The position numbers were made by a program, and so were the translations under genes. The notes under the pieces are model-generated. The model did not search any database. It saw only the letters and a program-made list of their open reading frames with translations, and had not been told where the DNA came from. From Marinobacter salexigens (GTDB taxonomy: Bacteria; Pseudomonadota; Gammaproteobacteria; Pseudomonadales; Oleiphilaceae), in the NCBI RefSeq assembly GCF_002806945.1, contig NZ_NIHC01000003.1, positions 1 through 64,000 on the forward strand: a stretch of DNA of 64,000 bases, written 5' to 3'. Below are positions 25,086-33,489 of the stretch, piece by piece; the first letter of the stretch is position 1; each line of letters opens with the position of its first letter.

Positions 25086-27284
25086 TTATGCAATAAAATA
25101 GCCCGAACGAACAAGCGGTAGACGGCGAACCCGATCTCCGAATGTCGCGTTGACCGCGTTAAGCAAAGCAGGCCCTATTAGCGCGGTACCAGCTTCTCCC
25201 ACCCCTCCCGGCGCTTCAGCGCTGGGTACTATATGCACTTCTACAGGCGGTGCCTCGCTGATGCGCAACTGGCGGTATGCATGGAAGTTTTCTTGCTGCA
25301 CCTGACCGCCTTTAATATCAATTTCATTAAACAGCGCTGCTGACAACCCAAACAAGGTGCCGCCCTCCATTTGCGCTTTCACCGAGGTCGGATTCGTCAC
25401 CAGTCCGCAATCAACGACGGTGACCAAACGCTCGATTCTGACGCCCTTTTCTCCAATGGCGGATAGCTCAACCATCGTAACCACAATGCTGCCGAACACT
25501 TCCCCGACAGCCAGCCCTCGACCGCGACCACGGGGCACCGGGCTATCCCACGCAACCTTGCTGGCCAGCAGATCCAATGCCGTCAGCACCCTGGGCTTGT
25601 GGGCCAACAAGGTTTTTCGGTAGCTCAGTGGATCTTTTCCGGCGTTATGAGCTAACTCATCAACAAAACACTCAATGGCAAAAGTGCTGCGCAGAACACC
25701 AACACCTCGCCACCAGGAAACGGGCACCACTTCAGGCTCTTCACGAATGAAGTGGACCTTCAGGCTGTCCAGTTTGTAGATGGGGTCAACGGCCACTTCT
25801 ACGGCGTCAGGGTCGACACCGCTGGCCGGGAGGCTCCCCACATAACGGGCAAATATAGATCCCCCTGCAATGCGGTGCTGCCAACCAACCGGAAACCCTT
25901 CGCCGTTAACAGCAGCGGTCATCCGATCGGCATACTGTGGGCGGTAGAGGTCGTGGGTCATGTCCTCTTCCCGGCTCCAGGTCAGCTTGACTGGATAGCT
26001 AACTTTGCTCGCGATCCGCACCGCCTGGGTAATAAAGTCAAAATCCAGGCGCCGCCCAAAAGCTCCCCCGATCCATTGGTTATGCACTTTGACTTGCTCG
26101 GGTTTCAAGCCTGTTACTGCTGCTGCGGTTTGCTGCGCAAATCCAGGCACTTGCGTTCCTACCCAGAGATCGCATCCGTCATCCCGCACATGCACCACAC
26201 AACTCATTGGCTCTAACGGTGAGCGGGACAGAAAAGGCTGTTCATAAACGGCCTCAAACTTCGAGCTCGCCGCTTGAAGCGATGCGTCTATAGCCCCTTT
26301 CTCAGTGGCAACTACACCATCCCGCTGAATTGCATCCTGAAGTTTCTGATCGACCACAGCGGAGTCGATCTTGCTGTTGGCTCCATAGTCCCATTCAATA
26401 TTCAATGCCTTGAGGCCCTGAAAGCAGGCCCAGGTGTTGGTCGCTGTTACCGCAACCACATCCTCGAGGATCACAATATCTCTCACTCCAGGCACACGTC
26501 GGGCGGCTTTGTCATCGACCTGCCGCACCTTCCCACCATAAACGGGACAGGCCCGTGCCGACGTTATCAACATGCCCGGCATATCCAGATCGATGGTGAA
26601 TTTTGCCTGACCATTCACTTTGGTCGGTGTATCCAGACGTGTGGCCGGGGTGCCGATCAGATGAAAATCTTCCGGTCGCTTCAAGATCACATCGTCGGGT
26701 AAAGCGTAGGTCGCGGCGAGATCAACCAGGTCGCCATAGCTGATTTTCTGCCCAGTCGGGCCAAAAACCTTGCCGTCCCGTGCATGACACAGGTTGGAAT
26801 CCGTTTCCCAAACCGAGGCTGCTGCTCGAACCAACAGCATTCGAGCAGTAGCACCGGCCCGTCGCAACGGTTCCCATGTGTAACGCGTTGACGTAGAACC
26901 ACCGGTCGCCTGGAACTGAAGCAAAGCGTCGGTGTACAGTTCCGCGTTGGGTGGAGCTTCCTGTATGTCTATCTGATCCAGACCGACTTCCAGCTCTTCT
27001 GCCACCATCATGGCAATGCCCGTCTGGATGCCTTGCCCCATCTCGGCCTTGGGCGAAATCAACGCGACGCGACCGTCATGCCCAACACGGACAAAAGCGC
27101 CGAATCCATCGGCCAAAGAATCCCCGAGCGAAGCCTTTCCCTGTGCAACCGCCTCTGCCGCGGCACTTTTAGGCGCCATTGGCGGTAACCAGGCGCCAAC
27201 CACCAACCCGCCCAAAGCTGCACTAATACCTTTCAGAAAACGTCTCCGGGAAGCCATCTCAAGTTTCACCTGCTGATCCTTCAT
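25086..27284 (-). CDS. Molybdopterin-binding aldehyde dehydrogenase large subunit (xanthine oxidase family)
   Basis: A 732-residue molybdenum hydroxylase subunit of the IorB/aldehyde-dehydrogenase group. A twin-arginine signal [15 protein letters not shown] lies at about residues 12-26, so the folded cofactor enzyme is exported to the periplasm. [46 protein letters not shown] and [19 protein letters not shown] mark Mo-pterin contacts, and the glutamate in GVGEAG is the likely base. It oxidises aldehydes or N-heterocycles with water as oxygen donor. ATG 27284 overlaps the 2Fe-2S subunit stop as ATGA; ATG 27293 is an alternative. Confidence 0.9.
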   Translation of the reverse strand: MKDQQVKLEMASRRRFLKGISAALGGLVVGAWLPPMAPKSAAAEAVAQGKASLGDSLADGFGAFVRVGHDGRVALISPKAEMGQGIQTGIAMMVAEELEVGLDQIDIQEAPPNAELYTDALLQFQATGGSTSTRYTWEPLRRAGATARMLLVRAAASVWETDSNLCHARDGKVFGPTGQKISYGDLVDLAATYALPDDVILKRPEDFHLIGTPATRLDTPTKVNGQAKFTIDLDMPGMLITSARACPVYGGKVRQVDDKAARRVPGVRDIVILEDVVAVTATNTWACFQGLKALNIEWDYGANSKIDSAVVDQKLQDAIQRDGVVATEKGAIDASLQAASSKFEAVYEQPFLSRSPLEPMSCVVHVRDDGCDLWVGTQVPGFAQQTAAAVTGLKPEQVKVHNQWIGGAFGRRLDFDFITQAVRIASKVSYPVKLTWSREEDMTHDLYRPQYADRMTAAVNGEGFPVGWQHRIAGGSIFARYVGSLPASGVDPDAVEVAVDPIYKLDSLKVHFIREEPEVVPVSWWRGVGVLRSTFAIECFVDELAHNAGKDPLSYRKTLLAHKPRVLTALDLLASKVAWDSPVPRGRGRGLAVGEVFGSIVVTMVELSAIGEKGVRIERLVTVVDCGLVTNPTSVKAQMEGGTLFGLSAALFNEIDIKGGQVQQENFHAYRQLRISEAPPVEVHIVPSAEAPGGVGEAGTALIGPALLNAVNATFGDRVRRLPLVRSGYFIA

Positions 27285-27751
27285 GGCTGCCATACTCCCA
27301 CGCTTTCACTCACATCTTTGATTGCTTCCCGAATACGCGTATACGTTGCACATCGGCAGAGGTTGCCTGCCATCGCAAGATCGATCGCATGATCATTGAT
27401 TGATGTCTGGTCGTTCAGCAAAGCCAAAGCCGACATGATCTGGCCTGACTGGCAATACCCGCACTGCGCCACCTCATGGTCCAACCAAGCGCGCTGCACC
27501 TTTCGAGCCAAGGGCTTTTCAGAAATACCTTCAATCGTTGTTATTTCTTGCCCTGCAACACTTTGAACCGGCAACACACAAGAGCGGACAGGTTTCCCGT
27601 CCATATGAACCGTGCACGCGCCACACTGGGCGATACCACATCCGAACTTAGTGCCAGTGAGCTTCAAAATATCCCGTATTACCCAGAGCAGCGGCATGTC
27701 CCCGGGCACATCCACCTGATGCGTTGTACCATTTACATTCAATGTCAACAT
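27281..27751 (-). CDS. 2Fe-2S subunit of the molybdenum aldehyde dehydrogenase
   Basis: A 156-residue protein with two [2Fe-2S] clusters. The plant-ferredoxin-type cluster has Cys38, Cys43, Cys46 and Cys58 (CGIAQCGAC plus a later Cys). The helical-domain cluster has Cys97, Cys100, Cys132 and Cys134 (CGYCQSG and CRC). This is the electron-transfer subunit of IorA type; no FAD subunit is encoded, so electrons should go to the cytochrome c subunit instead. It has no signal peptide and would be exported together with the Tat-targeted large subunit. ATG 27751 follows GAGGAGA. A NemR-like box is 165 bp upstream. Confidence 0.92.
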   Translation of the reverse strand: MLTLNVNGTTHQVDVPGDMPLLWVIRDILKLTGTKFGCGIAQCGACTVHMDGKPVRSCVLPVQSVAGQEITTIEGISEKPLARKVQRAWLDHEVAQCGYCQSGQIMSALALLNDQTSINDHAIDLAMAGNLCRCATYTRIREAIKDVSESVGVWQP

Positions 27752-27915
27752 TGTGGCCGTCTCCTCGCCCGTATTCCCTTCACTGGCACGCTCTCCTTTC
27801 TAACGTTGAACTCATCCGGCCTGGCAGTCCGGAGCAAAAATTGAATATCGAGCATTCCGCGAAATACTCGAGCTAAATAGCGATATCGTTAAACTGTTGT
27901 CATGCTAACAGAAAT

Positions 27916-27930
27916 TAGACCGGTCGTATA
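27916..27930. promoter_or_regulatory. NemR-like operator C, upstream of the molybdenum enzyme operon
   Basis: TAGACCGGTCGTATA differs from the consensus at one base. The 18 bases ATTAGACCGGTCGTATAT around it are identical to those around operator F. It is 165 bp from the 2Fe-2S subunit start, in a 237-bp gap that otherwise shows no gene. Confidence 0.65.
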
Positions 27931-27988
27931 TTAGAAAACGGTACGTTCACAGTACGTTCGATGTTGTCGTCGCCAAGAGCAGACAGAC

Positions 27989-28744
27989 CTATAGCAATGA
28001 CAAGAGCATCAGCAAGCCAAAGAACAACGCGAGAATACCGATAATCGGGCTAAAGCTCTGAATCTCTTGTTGCTGGCTGAAAAGGCTTCGCTTGAGGGCC
28101 TTATAGAAGCGCTTAGGTGTGTAAAGGTTTTTCTTGTAATGCGTTCGATAGTAATTCCGCAATCCTCCCGGCATTCTCTTGCGGTCAAACCGATACCAAA
28201 GCTTTAACACACCGAGCAGGTCTTTTTTACGAGCCCAATTCTTTGACATTATCGGGAGGTGCTTGAGCAAAACAGCTGAGCCAAAATCAATAATCTTCGG
28301 CTCCCCTGACGGAGTCATCAAAATGTTGCCGGAATTACCAAGATCAAGGTGGACCATTCCAGTTTGATGAAGTTGCTGCACTGCAGCGTAAAGCTTTACA
28401 AAAAATTCCTTTGGAATCTCGCCGTTTTCCTGGAGCTCCTTCAATGAAAAACCTTTGAGGTACTGATAACAAACTCCACCACCACCGTTGGCGTTCCAAC
28501 GTACCTGATTTGGCGTAAATACTAACTCCTCAGCCTTTTTGAGCATTTTATATTCATGACGGGCCAACAATCGAAAACAATAACTGAGCGGGAAAAACAA
28601 CAAGGGATAGGTTTTCATAATCCTTTTCTCACCGCACTGGTCTACGGTGACTACGGTAGCCGGCTTGTGCCAGCGCTTTGAGCCAGAAGTACCGTGAGCA
28701 TGCACATCCAGACAATCCAATGAGTTGCCTTTATCAAAGCTCAT
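27989..28744 (-). CDS. Lipopolysaccharide-kinase-like protein kinase with C-terminal membrane anchor
   Basis: A 251-residue protein kinase-like fold of the Kdo/Rio type. The catalytic loop is VHLDLGNSGNIL (HxDxxxxN), and the metal-binding motif is IDFGSA. A VAIK-type lysine is likely in KRIMKTYP. The C-terminal LFFGLLMLLSLL segment (about 237-251) could anchor it in the inner membrane. ATG 28744 was preferred because AAGGA lies 7 bp upstream; ATG 28765 is possible. Such kinases phosphorylate lipopolysaccharide sugars or proteins; the substrate is unknown. The short ORF 14 bp upstream of ATG 28765 may be part of the same unit. Confidence 0.75.
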   Translation of the reverse strand: MSFDKGNSLDCLDVHAHGTSGSKRWHKPATVVTVDQCGEKRIMKTYPLLFFPLSYCFRLLARHEYKMLKKAEELVFTPNQVRWNANGGGGVCYQYLKGFSLKELQENGEIPKEFFVKLYAAVQQLHQTGMVHLDLGNSGNILMTPSGEPKIIDFGSAVLLKHLPIMSKNWARKKDLLGVLKLWYRFDRKRMPGGLRNYYRTHYKKNLYTPKRFYKALKRSLFSQQQEIQSFSPIIGILALFFGLLMLLSLL

Positions 28745-28779
28745 TGCTTGATCCTTACCAATCATTTTATATCACCCCG

Positions 28780-28962
28780 TCATCTCGATGACTCCGAGCA
28801 GAAATTATTGCGAGGAATTGAGAGCCTGAATAATTCTGTAGCGATATTCGCGATATCACTATGAATGATGGGGTCCAGCGAAAAGACCAAAGTTATCGCG
28901 CAGCCGGGATAATGTTCCCGAAATACTGAAAGTGAGCCCCCTATCAAGGAGGCTCCTCTCAT
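28780..28962 (-). CDS. Short ORF, possibly a glycosyltransferase-9 remnant
   Basis: A 60-codon reading frame fills most of the 229-bp gap between the Old Yellow Enzyme and kinase genes. VFREHYPGCAITLVFS resembles the ALRxHYPxAxITLV segment near the N-terminus of heptosyltransferases (GT9), which are common neighbours of lipopolysaccharide kinases. The rest is not recognisable, and no donor-binding part follows. It may be a decayed gene or chance. Confidence 0.25.
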   Translation of the reverse strand: MRGASLIGGSLSVFREHYPGCAITLVFSLDPIIHSDIANIATELFRLSIPRNNFCSESSR

Positions 28963-28973
28963 CCAGCAGTTCC

Positions 28974-30140
28974 TTAGCCTGTCACCCTCTCTGGTGTTCT
29001 GGGCTCCGAGGCAGCCTGCGAGTCGTAGGTGGGATAATCGATATATCCCTTGTCAGTTCCACCGTACATGGTTGTGGGGTCAACCTCGTTCCAGGGCAGC
29101 CCTTGCCGTATCCGATACGGCAAATCCGGGTTGGCAATAAACGGCTTTCCAAAAGCGAAAAGGTCGCCGTATCCTGCATCAAGCATACGAAGTGCTTTTT
29201 CCGGAGTGTAGCGGCCCGCATAAATCAAAATGCCACTAAAGGATTCCCTGAGTGCACTGCAGAAGCTTTCCGGCAGTCTTGGCGCATCATCCCAATCGGC
29301 CTCAGCAATTGAAATGTAGGCAACACCCATCCGATCCAACACCCTTGCGGCCTCCAGATAGGTTTCGTGAGGGTCCGATTCAACCAGCCCAAGATAGACG
29401 CGCTCCTCTTCCGTGCTCTCAAACAAGGGAGCAAATCTCACTCCCAGGCGCTCGGCCCCCACCTCCTCTGAGATTGCGGCCACAACTTCCTCCAGGAAAC
29501 GCAACCGGTTCCGCAAACTGCCGCCGTATTGATCGGTCCGGTGGTTGGTATGCTCTGAAATGAACTGATTCACCAGGTAGCCATTCGCGCTGTGTATTTC
29601 TACGCCATCAAACCCGGCATCAATGGCATTACGAGCGGCGCGAGCGTATAGCTTTACAAGCTGCTGAACTTCCTCGGTTGTAAGTGCTCGAGGCTCATCG
29701 GGATCAGCTAGCGCACCTTCCCCGGGCGCTGTTTCTACGAACACTTTCACACCTTCAGCACGAATGGCGGAGGGCGCCACCGGCGCCTGCCCGTCTGGCT
29801 GAAGAGAACGGTGAGAAACTCGCCCTACATGCCACAACTGACAAAAGATCTTGCCACCTTCCCGATGAACCGCATCGGTTACTTTTCTCCAACCTTCAAT
29901 CTGTTCTGCCGTGAAAATTCCTGGCGTCCACGCGTAACCCTGACCTCTAGGATCTATCTGCGTGCCTTCTGTGACCATAAAGCCAGCTGAAGCCCGCTGC
30001 GCATAGTAGTCAGCCATCAGTTCGTTCGGAATATTTCCTGGCTGAGAGCTTCTTGAGCGCGTGAGAGGTGGCAGGACAATACGGTTTTTCAGTTCAAGCG
30101 AACCCAGACTCAAGGGCTCAAAAAGAGGACTTACATTCAT
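28974..30140 (-). CDS. Old Yellow Enzyme-family ene-reductase (NemA-like)
   Basis: A 388-residue FMN-dependent ene-reductase. LFEPLSLGSLELKNRIVLPP is the N-terminal barrel strand, FCQLWHVGRVSH and the active-site pair in VEIHSANGYLVNQF (His and Asn) bind the substrate carbonyl, and DQYGGSLRNRLRFL and IYAGRYTPEKA follow as in NemA/XenA-type enzymes. It reduces N-ethylmaleimide, nitro esters and enones at the expense of NADPH. ATG 30140 follows AAAGGAAA; a longer frame from 30197 overlaps the ALDH remnant. In E. coli nemA is cotranscribed with nemR; here nemR lies 2.5 kb away and I see no operator in front of this gene. Confidence 0.92.
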   Translation of the reverse strand: MNVSPLFEPLSLGSLELKNRIVLPPLTRSRSSQPGNIPNELMADYYAQRASAGFMVTEGTQIDPRGQGYAWTPGIFTAEQIEGWRKVTDAVHREGGKIFCQLWHVGRVSHRSLQPDGQAPVAPSAIRAEGVKVFVETAPGEGALADPDEPRALTTEEVQQLVKLYARAARNAIDAGFDGVEIHSANGYLVNQFISEHTNHRTDQYGGSLRNRLRFLEEVVAAISEEVGAERLGVRFAPLFESTEEERVYLGLVESDPHETYLEAARVLDRMGVAYISIAEADWDDAPRLPESFCSALRESFSGILIYAGRYTPEKALRMLDAGYGDLFAFGKPFIANPDLPYRIRQGLPWNEVDPTTMYGGTDKGYIDYPTYDSQAASEPRTPERVTG

Positions 30141-30196
30141 AACGCTATTTCCTTTAAATAAAGTTTTCATACCGGAGCAAGCAGTGCTCCGTTGCA

Positions 30197-30565
30197 TTAA
30201 AAGAGGCCCGGACCGGACTCATTCAGGCTGATAATGATATTTTTCTTCTCGGTGTAACTATCCAGCACCATTTTGTGGGTCTCCCGACCAATACCGGATT
30301 TTTTGTATCCACCAAAAGGCGCATGTGCAGGCAGTTCGTGATAGGTATTCACCCATACCCGTCCTGTTTTGATAGCGCGAGCAATGTTGAGAGCACGATT
30401 GATATCCTGCGTCCAAACTGCGCCTGCCAAGCCGTACTCAGACTCATTGGCCAGCTCAATCACCTCGTCATCATCTTCGAACGACATAACCACCAAGACA
30501 GGACCGAAAATTTCCTCTTGTGCCACCCGCATTTGAGCTCGCGCGTTCACCTGGTATCGAGTCAT
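30197..30565 (-). pseudogene. Aldehyde dehydrogenase C-terminal remnant
   Basis: The 122-residue frame holds only the C-terminal quarter of an NAD(P)+-dependent aldehyde dehydrogenase. EEIFGPVLVVMSFEDDDEVI carries the conserved glutamate and phenylalanine that bind cofactor; YGLAGAVWTQDINRAL, GRVWVNTYHELPAHAPFGGYKKSGIGRE and LDSYTEKKNIIISL follow. Full enzymes are about 480-500 residues, so about 370 residues, with the Rossmann domain and catalytic cysteine, are missing. The break falls before QMRVAQEEIF, and the sequence upstream runs straight into the LysR promoter. It is almost certainly a remnant of a deletion. The Old Yellow Enzyme gene follows closely. Confidence 0.85.
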
Positions 30566-30632
30566 GACAAAAGCGATCTTACGGTGGCATACTTACAAGT
30601 AGAAACAGTAATTATTGGTTACAACTACAAAT

Positions 30633-31544
30633 ATGAATGGTATTAGTCGGATCGACTTAAAACAGCTAAGGGTTTTTAAAGCACTCTTAAAAGAGCGAAA
30701 CGTGACACGTGCCGCCGCCCAGATGGGCCTCACCCAGCAAGCTGTAAGTGCTCAACTGAGCAAGCTTAGGGATACGTTTCAAGATCACTTGTTCCTGCGC
30801 TCCGCACAGGGCCTCATTCCCACGCCGCTCGCTGAACAGCTTGAGCCAAGAGTGAATGCAGTGTTCGAGAGTCTTGCGGCACTATCACCACCCGACAGGT
30901 TTGACCCTGCCGAAGTGCATACGACCTTTGTGATATCTGCGACGGATTATGCTGTAGCGGTTATATTGCCAAGATTGATGGCGAAGGTAAGAGCCCAAGC
31001 TCCGGGGTTAAAACTGATCATCAGGGACTTTGAAAGCGATCGACTGTATCCGCTTCTGACATCGGGAGACCTCGATCTTGCATTAACTTTTCCTGCGTTC
31101 GTCCCCGATGGTTGTCAAACGAAATGGTTGTTCTCCGAACACCACATCTGCGTAACAAGGAGTGATTCTCCGATGCAAAGCCGGCAATTCACCATTGGTG
31201 ACATTGCCGATTTGCCCCAGATTATTGTCTCCCCGACAAGAGCAAACCTGATCGGTTCAGCGGATGACTGGTTTGCAAGCAAGGGCTACAGCCGAAACAT
31301 TGTTATGTCGGTACCGAGCTTCGCCGCTGCGCCGGCCTGTATCGCCTCAACTGACTGCATAGCTTTCTTGCCCTCACGCATTCTTCCGAACCCACTTGTT
31401 CGTCCGATCCAGCTTGATGATTCACCGCCCTGCTTCGATGTCATTGCCGCATGGCACCCTCGCTCAAGCCAGGACCCGCTGCACAAGTGGATACTTTCAC
31501 TTCTCCAACAGGAATTCCCGGCGCAACAGAGCGCTAACCAATAG
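30633..31544 (+). CDS. LysR-family transcriptional regulator
   Basis: A 303-residue LTTR. The winged-helix domain spans about residues 5-65 (LKQLRVFKALLKERNVTRAAAQMGLTQQAVSAQLSKLR), and the effector domain begins TTFVISATDYAVAVILPRL. This arrangement is of the NodD/LinR-like branch. I chose ATG 30633; a TTG at 30615 would add six residues, and neither has a clear ribosome site. It is transcribed divergently from the broken ALDH/Old Yellow Enzyme unit across 67 bp, so it may have controlled the lost aldehyde dehydrogenase. Two cysteines close together (PACIASTDC) in the effector domain could be redox-active, which is speculative. Confidence 0.88.
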   Translation: MNGISRIDLKQLRVFKALLKERNVTRAAAQMGLTQQAVSAQLSKLRDTFQDHLFLRSAQGLIPTPLAEQLEPRVNAVFESLAALSPPDRFDPAEVHTTFVISATDYAVAVILPRLMAKVRAQAPGLKLIIRDFESDRLYPLLTSGDLDLALTFPAFVPDGCQTKWLFSEHHICVTRSDSPMQSRQFTIGDIADLPQIIVSPTRANLIGSADDWFASKGYSRNIVMSVPSFAAAPACIASTDCIAFLPSRILPNPLVRPIQLDDSPPCFDVIAAWHPRSSQDPLHKWILSLLQQEFPAQQSANQ

Positions 31545-31557
31545 GGGCGCCCGACGG

Positions 31558-32571
31558 TTACCACTCAACAACGATTTTGCCAAAGTGACTGCCGCTTTCC
31601 TGGAATTTGAACGCGTCTGACAAACGTTCCAGAGGGTAGCTGCAGTCGATCACGGGGCGAAGATTATTCTGTTCCAGTGCTGCAACGTATTCCTGCTGCT
31701 GGCGGCGACTGCCAACCACCAACCCTTGCAGGCGAGCCTGCTTCGCCATCAACAACGAAGTGGGCACCTCGCCACCGCGCCCTGTCAATACGCCAATCAA
31801 TGCTACATTTCCACCGACGCGAACAGCCTGCAATGACTGCCCAAGCGTTCCGGGCCCACCAACCTCAACAACATGATCAACACCCCGCCCTTTGGTTAAT
31901 GCGAGCACCTCGGCACCCCAATTCGGACTTGTCCGATAGTTAATAACATCGGTTGCACCAAGGGCCCGAGCCCGTTCAAGCTTCTTGTCAGAAGACGAGG
32001 TAATAATGACTCGCGCCCCCATGGCTCTGGCAATCTGCAAGGCCGCAATGGATACACCCCCGGTGCCGAGCAACAGCACGCTATCCCCTGCCTTGATTCC
32101 GCCCTCAACCACTAACGCCCGCCACGCTGTGAGGCCCGCTGTGGTGATCGTTGCCGCTTCGGAATGCCCCCAGCACGCAGGTGCATGGGTAAAATAGTGT
32201 GCTGGCCGCACCACATACTCAGTTGCGTAGCCGTCTATTCCATCACCTGGAGTTCCCCGGAAATTGCCTACATCATCAAATGCCCGACCGTCCTGCCATT
32301 GAGGGAAAAACCCAGACACAACGCTTTCGCCAACAGCGAATTCAGTCACGCCTTCACCAACAGCCTCGACCACTCCCGCACCGTCGGACATCAGAATCCG
32401 CCCATCGGCGGTTGGGATACTGCCATTAGCGACCAGTAAATCGTGGAAATTCAGGGAGGTTGCATGTATTGCCACACGTATTTGTCCCGGTCCGGGTTGG
32501 CCAGGGTCGGGCAGATCACTCAGCTCCAATTGATTCAGCCCACCCGGGGCCCGAAGAATAACCGCTCTCAT
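31558..32571 (-). CDS. Zinc-independent MDR alcohol/quinone oxidoreductase
   Basis: A 337-residue medium-chain dehydrogenase/reductase. It lacks the GHE zinc signature of classical alcohol dehydrogenases; LMSDGAGVVEAVGEGV stands at the usual place. SVLLLGTGGVSIAALQIARAMGARVIITSSS is the NAD(P)-binding fold. The profile fits quinone-oxidoreductase-like or zinc-type ADH-like reductases acting on enones or quinones. ATG 32571 follows AGAGGAA. A perfect NemR-like box lies only 24 bp upstream, where bound repressor would block transcription. It is 13 bp from the convergent LysR gene. Confidence 0.88.
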   Translation of the reverse strand: MRAVILRAPGGLNQLELSDLPDPGQPGPGQIRVAIHATSLNFHDLLVANGSIPTADGRILMSDGAGVVEAVGEGVTEFAVGESVVSGFFPQWQDGRAFDDVGNFRGTPGDGIDGYATEYVVRPAHYFTHAPACWGHSEAATITTAGLTAWRALVVEGGIKAGDSVLLLGTGGVSIAALQIARAMGARVIITSSSDKKLERARALGATDVINYRTSPNWGAEVLALTKGRGVDHVVEVGGPGTLGQSLQAVRVGGNVALIGVLTGRGGEVPTSLLMAKQARLQGLVVGSRRQQQEYVAALEQNNLRPVIDCSYPLERLSDAFKFQESGSHFGKIVVEW

Positions 32572-32593
32572 AAGGATTCCTCTATTTTCATAA

Positions 32594-32610
32594 ATAGACC
32601 GGTCGTCTAT
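32594..32610. promoter_or_regulatory. NemR-like operator D, between nemR and the MDR gene
   Basis: ATAGAC-CGGTC-GTCTAT has perfect 6-bp arms and equals the island consensus. It is 24 bp upstream of the MDR gene start and 31 bp after the nemR stop, so it most likely represses the MDR gene. Confidence 0.75.
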
Positions 32611-32640
32611 AGTTAGATTAAATTTTTTTCCGGCTAGCTC

Positions 32641-33237
32641 TTAATTCAACCCCAGCAACCCTTGTGTTGCCTCAAACGCAGACTCCAAGGGCTCACGGTT
32701 GCGTGTGATTTTCGCTCGCAGGCTTGCACCCAACCATAATTGATAGAGAGTTGACGCTGTCGTTTTTGCATCCAGGTGAGCAGGTAACGAGCCATCAGCA
32801 ATGCCGTCCTCAACTGCCCGGGCAAGTCTTGCGATAACTCGGTCCGTTCCCTGTTGCAACACAATGCGCATGGTTTCGGATAAGTCGCTAACTTCGGCTG
32901 CAAGTTTTACTGCCAAACACTTACCTTTCGGGTCGCAGGCCGACTGAGTTTCCAGCCAAACTTTCCAATAACCGATCAATCGCTCTGCTCCGGACAAGCC
33001 CGGGCGCGAGAGTAGTGCCTCAAGAGAGACTTGGTAGTCCGAAAAATAGCTCTTGAGTAACTCCTCACCAAAGGCTTCTTTGGACCCAAAATAATGATAA
33101 AAAGACCCTTTGGGCACACCAGCAGTCTGCAGAATTTCACTCAATCCGACAGCACTGAACCCTTTGCCACTGATAATACACTGGCCGGTTTCCAGGATAT
33201 GACTACGTACATCGTGAACATTAGCTTTTGATTCCAT
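32641..33237 (-). CDS. nemR: TetR-family repressor, NemR-like electrophile and bleach sensor
   Basis: A 198-residue TetR-family protein that aligns with E. coli NemR throughout. The HTH segment is GLSEILQTAGVPKGSFYHYFGSKEAF (about residues 31-56). GKCLAVKLAAEVSDLSETM places Cys107 where NemR has its redox switch Cys106, and LWLGASLRAKITR places Lys176 where NemR has Lys175, the partner in the reversible sulfenamide bond. The sensor chemistry is therefore probably kept. A perfect palindromic box is 20 bp upstream of the ATG, implying autorepression. Unlike E. coli, nemA does not follow; the predicted targets are spread over 12 kb. A second cysteine, Cys101, sits six residues before the sensor. 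Confidence 0.9.
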   Translation of the reverse strand: MESKANVHDVRSHILETGQCIISGKGFSAVGLSEILQTAGVPKGSFYHYFGSKEAFGEELLKSYFSDYQVSLEALLSRPGLSGAERLIGYWKVWLETQSACDPKGKCLAVKLAAEVSDLSETMRIVLQQGTDRVIARLARAVEDGIADGSLPAHLDAKTTASTLYQLWLGASLRAKITRNREPLESAFEATQGLLGLN

Positions 33238-33256
33238 AAACAGATTCTAAGCCGGA

Positions 33257-33273
33257 CTAGACCAATTGTCTAG
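33257..33273. promoter_or_regulatory. NemR-like operator E, nemR promoter
   Basis: CTAGAC-CAATT-GTCTAG is a perfect palindrome (6-bp arms, 5-bp centre) ending 20 bp before the nemR start codon. Its position is that of an autoregulatory operator. Confidence 0.75.
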
Positions 33274-33378
33274 ACGAGAGACTCTGGTTGTGCGCGGAGA
33301 CCTATGGAAAACAAACACTCGACCAGCTGCTTTTATTACGCTTGGCTGCCATATCGCAAGACGGCGATACATTATGAT

Positions 33379-33393
33379 TAGACCGGTCGTATA
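33379..33393. promoter_or_regulatory. NemR-like operator F, gst promoter
   Basis: TAGACCGGTCGTATA lies 96 bp upstream of the glutathione transferase gene. It differs from the consensus at one base and is identical, with flanks over 18 bases, to operator C in front of the molybdenum enzyme operon. Confidence 0.68.
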
Positions 33394-33489
33394 TGATGTG
33401 AGATAGTAATAATCTCACGTTTGAGTGGGTAGCCACCCGGCAAAACCGCCTCTTCACTCATCTCGCACAAATCTTCCGGAGTTATACAT

